Positions 59,967-64,000 of a stretch of 64,000 nucleotides of DNA are shown piece after piece (position 1 is the first letter of the stretch; the number at the start of each line of letters is the position of its first letter). Position numbers and translations under genes: made by a program. Below the pieces are notes generated by a model. That model was not told the DNA's origin. It saw nothing but the letters and a program-made list of their open reading frames with translations, and did not search any database. This DNA is from Owenia fusiformis (taxonomy: Eukaryota > Annelida > Polychaeta > Sabellida > Oweniidae), in NCBI GenBank assembly GCA_903813345.2, contig CAIIXF020000004.1, forward strand, positions 4,049,525-4,113,524. Direction: 5' to 3'.

Positions 59967-60030
59967 TGTGATGGTACTTTACTAGCGACTGGGTCATATG
60001 ATGGCTATGCCAGGATATGGAGTACAGATG
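59967..60030 (+). CDS. TBL1XR1: TBL1 exon 6: WD repeat 2
   Basis: The acceptor is ctgttccag (ending 59966) and the donor is gatg|gtaaga at 60031. The 64-nt exon encodes [20 protein letters not shown] plus D and one base. The [10 protein letters not shown] strand closes the second blade. Confidence 0.96.
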
Positions 60031-60336
60031 GTAAGATATCATATTCCATCCCTTGATATCAATATTATCCTTCCCTTATCTAGCCACAGGGCTGAATACA
60101 ACCATTAGGACATAACTCTCCATATAACTTTGAAAGATATTTTTACTGCACTTTTAAAATGCTATATTATCATTCTCTTACATGGATAGGCGTGTTGGCA
60201 AGTCGCACAAGAAATATTTCCATGATATCGAGAAATCTGTTTAACTTGAAATTTTTACGGATGCGGAAATACAGCTAATGCCAAGATCTGGTTACCTTTT
60301 GTGAATGCTGGGTAAATGACAAGGTGGCCATTTTGA

Positions 60337-60615
<279 letters not shown>

Positions 60616-60617
60616 TA

Positions 60618-60710
60618 GAGTGAAAAAGAGTGGAATTAGCAAGGAATAAAGTTACCAGGCATGTAGTTAATACTCTAAATTGTATAGAAATACAAGAAAA
60701 TCAGACACTT
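60618..60710 (+). repeat. 93-bp duplication shared by introns 7 and 10
   Basis: Blocks aagagtggaattagcaagga, ataaagt, caggcatgtagt, actctaaattgtatagaaat and gaaaatcagacact recur in the same order at 62945-63038. The copies are about 90% alike by eye. It could be a dispersed repeat or a local duplication within the gene. Confidence 0.75.
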
Positions 60711-60903
60711 TTCTAATGTGCTTACCGAAGACAACATTTGAAAAATGTTTATATTTATGAAATACAACCTAATTTTTTTTGACTTCCCAATACATGGTCT
60801 TGATTAAACATGAATTGGAAAATTAACTTAATATTGATATGAGACGAGATCTTCTTGATGACCATTACATCTGCAATTCTTTTTAAATAAATATGATTCA
60901 TTT

Positions 60904-61172
60904 TATATTTCAGACAACTATTATATGGGACGCCAACACAGGTGTTTGTACTGTGTGTTTTTATATTTCAGACAACTATTATTTGGGACGCCAACACAGG
61001 TGTTTGTGGGAGCCAACATAGGTGTTTGTACTCTGTGTGTTTTTATTATATTTCAGACAACTATTATTTGGGACGCCAACACAGGTGTTTGTACTGTGTG
61101 TTTTTATATTTCAGACAACTATTATATGGGACGCCAACACAGGTGTTTGTACTGTGTGTTTTTATATTTCAG
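60904..61172 (+). repeat. Tandem copies of the 3' splice site and start of TBL1 exon 8
   Basis: Copies of acaactattatatgggacgc caacacaggtgtttgta start at 60914, 60972, 61057, 61115 and 61173, with spacing 58, 85, 58 and 58 bp. Each is preceded by tttttatatttcag. Only the copy at 61173 continues into the rest of exon 8. The unit has no stop in any plus frame, so frames of up to 109 residues run across it. Confidence 0.95.
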
Positions 61173-61233
61173 ACAACTATTATATGGGACGCCAACACAG
61201 GTGTTTGTACTCAGCAGTTTGCATTTCACTCTG
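61173..61233 (+). CDS. TBL1XR1: TBL1 exon 8: end of WD3, start of WD4
   Basis: The acceptor is tttttatatttcag (ending 61172) and the donor is tctg|gtaaga at 61234. The 61-nt exon encodes TTIIWDANTGVCTQQFAFHS plus one base. It follows exon 7 in phase 0 and matches human KTTIIWDAHTG...QQFPFHS. The choice of this last copy of the five is forced because only it reaches the donor with the conserved QQFAFHS. Confidence 0.95.
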
Positions 61234-62000
61234 GTAAGATTATTTATGAAATAAAGTTTTAAAACTATACTAATGAACGATTGATTTAAGTGATTTAACG
61301 ATTGGAGTTCACCACTGATTATGCCATGAGTGCAATTATTTAATACCATGTCAATAATTCCAGGGGCGTAGCCAGCTTTCAGTCAGGGGGTGCAATTGTG
61401 GCTTAAACAAGCCAAAAAATAAGATTTTGAATTTTACAAACATTTCTTCAAAATTGAGCTAGAAGCTTCAAATAAAAAGCATTTAAAGCTCTTTTCTTCT
61501 TCTTTCTCATGGTTTAATTTTTACTCATTATGGGGGGAGGGGTGCTATGATGTCTTGAAATTTGGATTTGCTCTTCAATAAAATAAAATAAATTTTAGAT
61601 TATTTAGTAGAAATTTTCCACATATACATACTGTATAAGTTATGTTTTTTGGTCACCCTGTACATCGGAATAAGGTGGAGAAATCAAAGTAATGGTGAAT
61701 GAAAGTAGTGTGGGAAAATCCAATAATTCTGTGAAGATTTTTCATGGTTTGAAGAAATACCAAGAAATTTTCATGCTTAACTGTCTTTCCATTATCAGAG
61801 GTTTCACGAGAATTTCTCACAACAGGCTAAATAAATGAAAACAACATGCAAAATTAATGGAAATCATTAATTTGAAAAGTCCCTAAAAACAACATCCGAT
61901 TTTGCAAAAACAACCGGTGAAAATCACCTAATGCCTGCTGCTAATGAAACCCCTGATTATAAAAGTACATTTACTATGTTTGTTTTGATTTACATTTCAG
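61234..62000 (+). other. TBL1 intron 8
   Basis: The intron contains a fragment of the CAGGCCCGTAGCCAGG family (about 61363-61400) and the repeat at 61798-61955 shared with 24968-25140. No coding exon is seen. Confidence 0.7.
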
Positions 62001-62122
62001 CCCCTGCGCTGGACGTAGATTGGCAGAGTAACAATAGTTTTGCGTCATGTTCTACAGATCAGTGCATACACGTCTGCAAACTGGGTGTTGATCGACCAAT
62101 CAAATCATTCCAGGGTCATAGA
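62001..62122 (+). CDS. TBL1XR1: TBL1 exon 9: WD repeat 4 and start of WD5
   Basis: The acceptor is tacatttcag (ending 62000) and the donor is aga|gtaagt at 62123. The exon encodes [40 protein letters not shown]. This is the conserved fourth blade of TBL1 proteins, followed by the GH of blade five. Confidence 0.97.
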
Positions 62123-62229
62123 GTAAGTGCGAACCAATCAAACCACTTTTTTACGAGAAAATTATTTAATATTTTCATCAATTGGTCTTAATAAATTCAA
62201 CAATTATTTTAATGTTGTCTGTGATGATT

Positions 62230-62650
62230 GCGTTTAAGCCACTCCCCATGACTACCAAACCTATATCATGACTACCGAAGCAATACCATGACTACTGAAG
62301 TTATACCATGACTACAGAAGCTATACCATGACCATATACCATGGCATACTGAAGCTATACCAAGACTACCAATGCTATACAATGACTACTTAAGTTGTAC
62401 CATGACTACTGAAGTCACACCATGACTTCTGAAGTTATATCATGACTACTGAAGTTATACCATGACTACTGAAGTTATACCATGACTACCGAAGCTATAC
62501 CATGACTACTGAAGTCACACCATGACTTCTGAAGCTATACCATGATTACTGAAGTTATACCATGACTACTGAAGTTATACCATGACTACCGAAGCTATAC
62601 CATGACTACTGAAGTTATACCATGACTACTTAAGTTATACCATGACTAGA
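62230..62650. repeat. 20-bp minisatellite in intron 9, about 20 copies
   Basis: The unit is accatgactactgaagttat with variants (ccgaagctat, ttctgaagtcac). The array is partly irregular in its first third (62240-62400). It occupies over half of the 700-bp intron 9. Confidence 0.95.
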
Positions 62651-62822
62651 AATGCTTCCCTGAATGTGTCATGTCATTCCATTGTAACCCAAATTTTCAT
62701 CCTTGGTCCGATTGTATTTCGATTTCTTCTATAAGTTGGGACAGTGATGTACATATCCCTGGTGCACAGTTTTAATCCATTTAATGGTGTCATAAAATAA
62801 TACCATATTAATTTAATTTCAG

Positions 62823-62897
62823 AATGAAGTAAATGCCATTAAATGGGACCCCCAAGGGACTTTATTAGCCAGTTGCTCTGATGATATGACTTTGAAG
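62823..62897 (+). CDS. TBL1XR1: TBL1 exon 10: WD repeat 5, last exon in window
   Basis: The acceptor is taatttcag (ending 62822) and the donor is aag|gtatgt at 62898. The 75-nt exon encodes [25 protein letters not shown]. The blade should close with IW at the start of the next exon, which I do not find before 64000, so the gene continues to the right. Confidence 0.96.
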
Positions 62898-64000
62898 GTA
62901 TGTGAAAAATGTGTCCTAGGAGTCACGTGTTTGAAATGTAAAATTGAGTACAAAAGAGTGGAATTAGCAAGGAATAAAGTAAACAGGCATGTAGTCAACA
63001 CTCTAAATTGTATAGAAATGAAAGAAAATCAGACACTTCATTCAAATTTTAGAGAGAAAAGTGTGAAATAGGCATGAGCAGATAGATGTTTTAATGAAAA
63101 CTTAAGATGTTTAGAAGTAAAGTGTGAAATAAGCAAAAAAATGTGTAGTATGCTTATAAACACCATGCATTCCATTTGTATACTGTTACAATCTTTGATC
63201 AACATAATCAGCATAATCGAAATTAAGATAGTGGTTGTGAAAAGATTTCTGGCCAAACGTTATGTGGCTATTGTATAAGAACATCCTATAACTTTGATTC
63301 CATTGAATAATTAATATCTTTTTTTATTCCCAGTGTAAATGTTTCGTTCAAGTTAACCCCAGAAAGAAGCCACCTAACTGCACACAAGCAAATATGATTA
63401 CATTATATTCTTAGTAGCTGTATTCAAATACAATTACCATGGCCTCATGAAAGTTCTTTGAAACTCCAGGTCAACTCGACCTCTAATTGTCCCGTTTGTA
63501 ATTGAGTACTATTAGTGCTGTTAGTGCAATTATAGTTTAACATACATCATCAACTTACATAATAAATATTCAGTTGAGCATTTGTCCCAGTTTCAGTTAA
63601 TAACATTTCATTTTCTTGGAATGTTTGATGGTGTACGTGGAATGTTTGATGGTGTACGTGTACTGAATAAGAGATTTTAATAAATTCCCTGTTGCTTTGA
63701 AAAATAAGCAGGGACAAAATTTCAAAAATCAGTCAAGTTTACAGTTTGTCCTTTTTGGGTCATATGATGAGTATATGGAATTTTCCGTTATTGATTCTGG
63801 AGATTTTGGGGTATTTCATGCACCAAACAAAGAAATCTAAAGAAACTTGCTGAATTATGTAGAGCCACTGGATCAATGCCTGAAAATTTGGGTATTTTTG
63901 ATATAGAGATGAAAGATGTAATTAAGCGATTTCATTTTGAGTTCATTTTCATTTCTTTATTGCATATTTTCAACGAATTTTTATTCATTTTGATGAGAAT
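62898..64000 (+). other. Start of TBL1 intron 10
   Basis: The donor gtatgt is at 62898. The segment 62945-63038 duplicates 60618-60710. Two copies of ggaatgtttgatggtgtacg lie side by side at about 63618-63660. No sequence coding for the expected IWSM-type continuation is present. Confidence 0.8.

Noticed and set aside
60925-61262. Long frames across the exon 8 array taken as a separate gene
   Set aside because: They are the repeated exon start read in three frames; the supported product is exon 8 of the TBL1 gene.
62230-62650. CRISPR-like array
   Set aside because: The unit is a continuous 20-bp tandem repeat with no unique spacers, in an animal intron.

Overview
The window looks like nuclear genomic DNA of an invertebrate animal. 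Exons are short, with GT/AG introns of 0.3 to 12.5 kb, and the intergenic DNA is AT-rich and packed with non-autonomous DNA transposons, hairpins and minisatellites. There are no bacterial-type operons. The genes and repeat style would fit an invertebrate deuterostome (hemichordate, echinoderm or amphioxus grade), but the species cannot be fixed from the sequence alone.

Three protein-coding genes are supported. (1) 864-1478 (+): an unrecognised protein of about 200 residues with a conserved-looking SHDQGW / SWTW block. (2) 4814-5617 (-): a FAM43-family protein with one PID/PTB domain and a low-complexity tail, in a single coding exon. (3) About 30078 to beyond the right edge (+): the orthologue of TBL1X/TBL1XR1 (fly ebi), the LisH and WD40 exchange factor of the NCoR/SMRT corepressor complex. 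Ten coding exons are resolved, giving 350 residues from the initiator Met through most of the fifth WD repeat. The remaining WD repeats lie outside the window. A CpG-rich stretch ending in a GTGAGT donor at 9340-9649 is a possible promoter and first non-coding exon for this gene.

Layout: 1-6 kb holds genes 1 and 2 with tandem repeats and a hAT-like element that has a perfect 8-bp target duplication. 6-30 kb is gene-poor and contains a 2.3-kb foldback element (14668-17009), a tRNA-derived pseudogene and many short inverted-repeat elements. 30-64 kb is the TBL1 gene, whose introns carry most of the mobile elements. Four copies of one roughly 370-bp element (20232, 27014, 44651, 48823) are each bounded by a perfect 9-bp target-site duplication.

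The most striking pattern is in the TBL1 gene. At four separate exons (the ATG exon, exon 3, exon 5 and exon 8) the 3' splice site together with the start of the exon has been copied, giving arrays of 6, 3, about 3 and 5 copies. Only the copy nearest the body of the exon is the functional one. In two arrays the copies create splice options that stay in frame.
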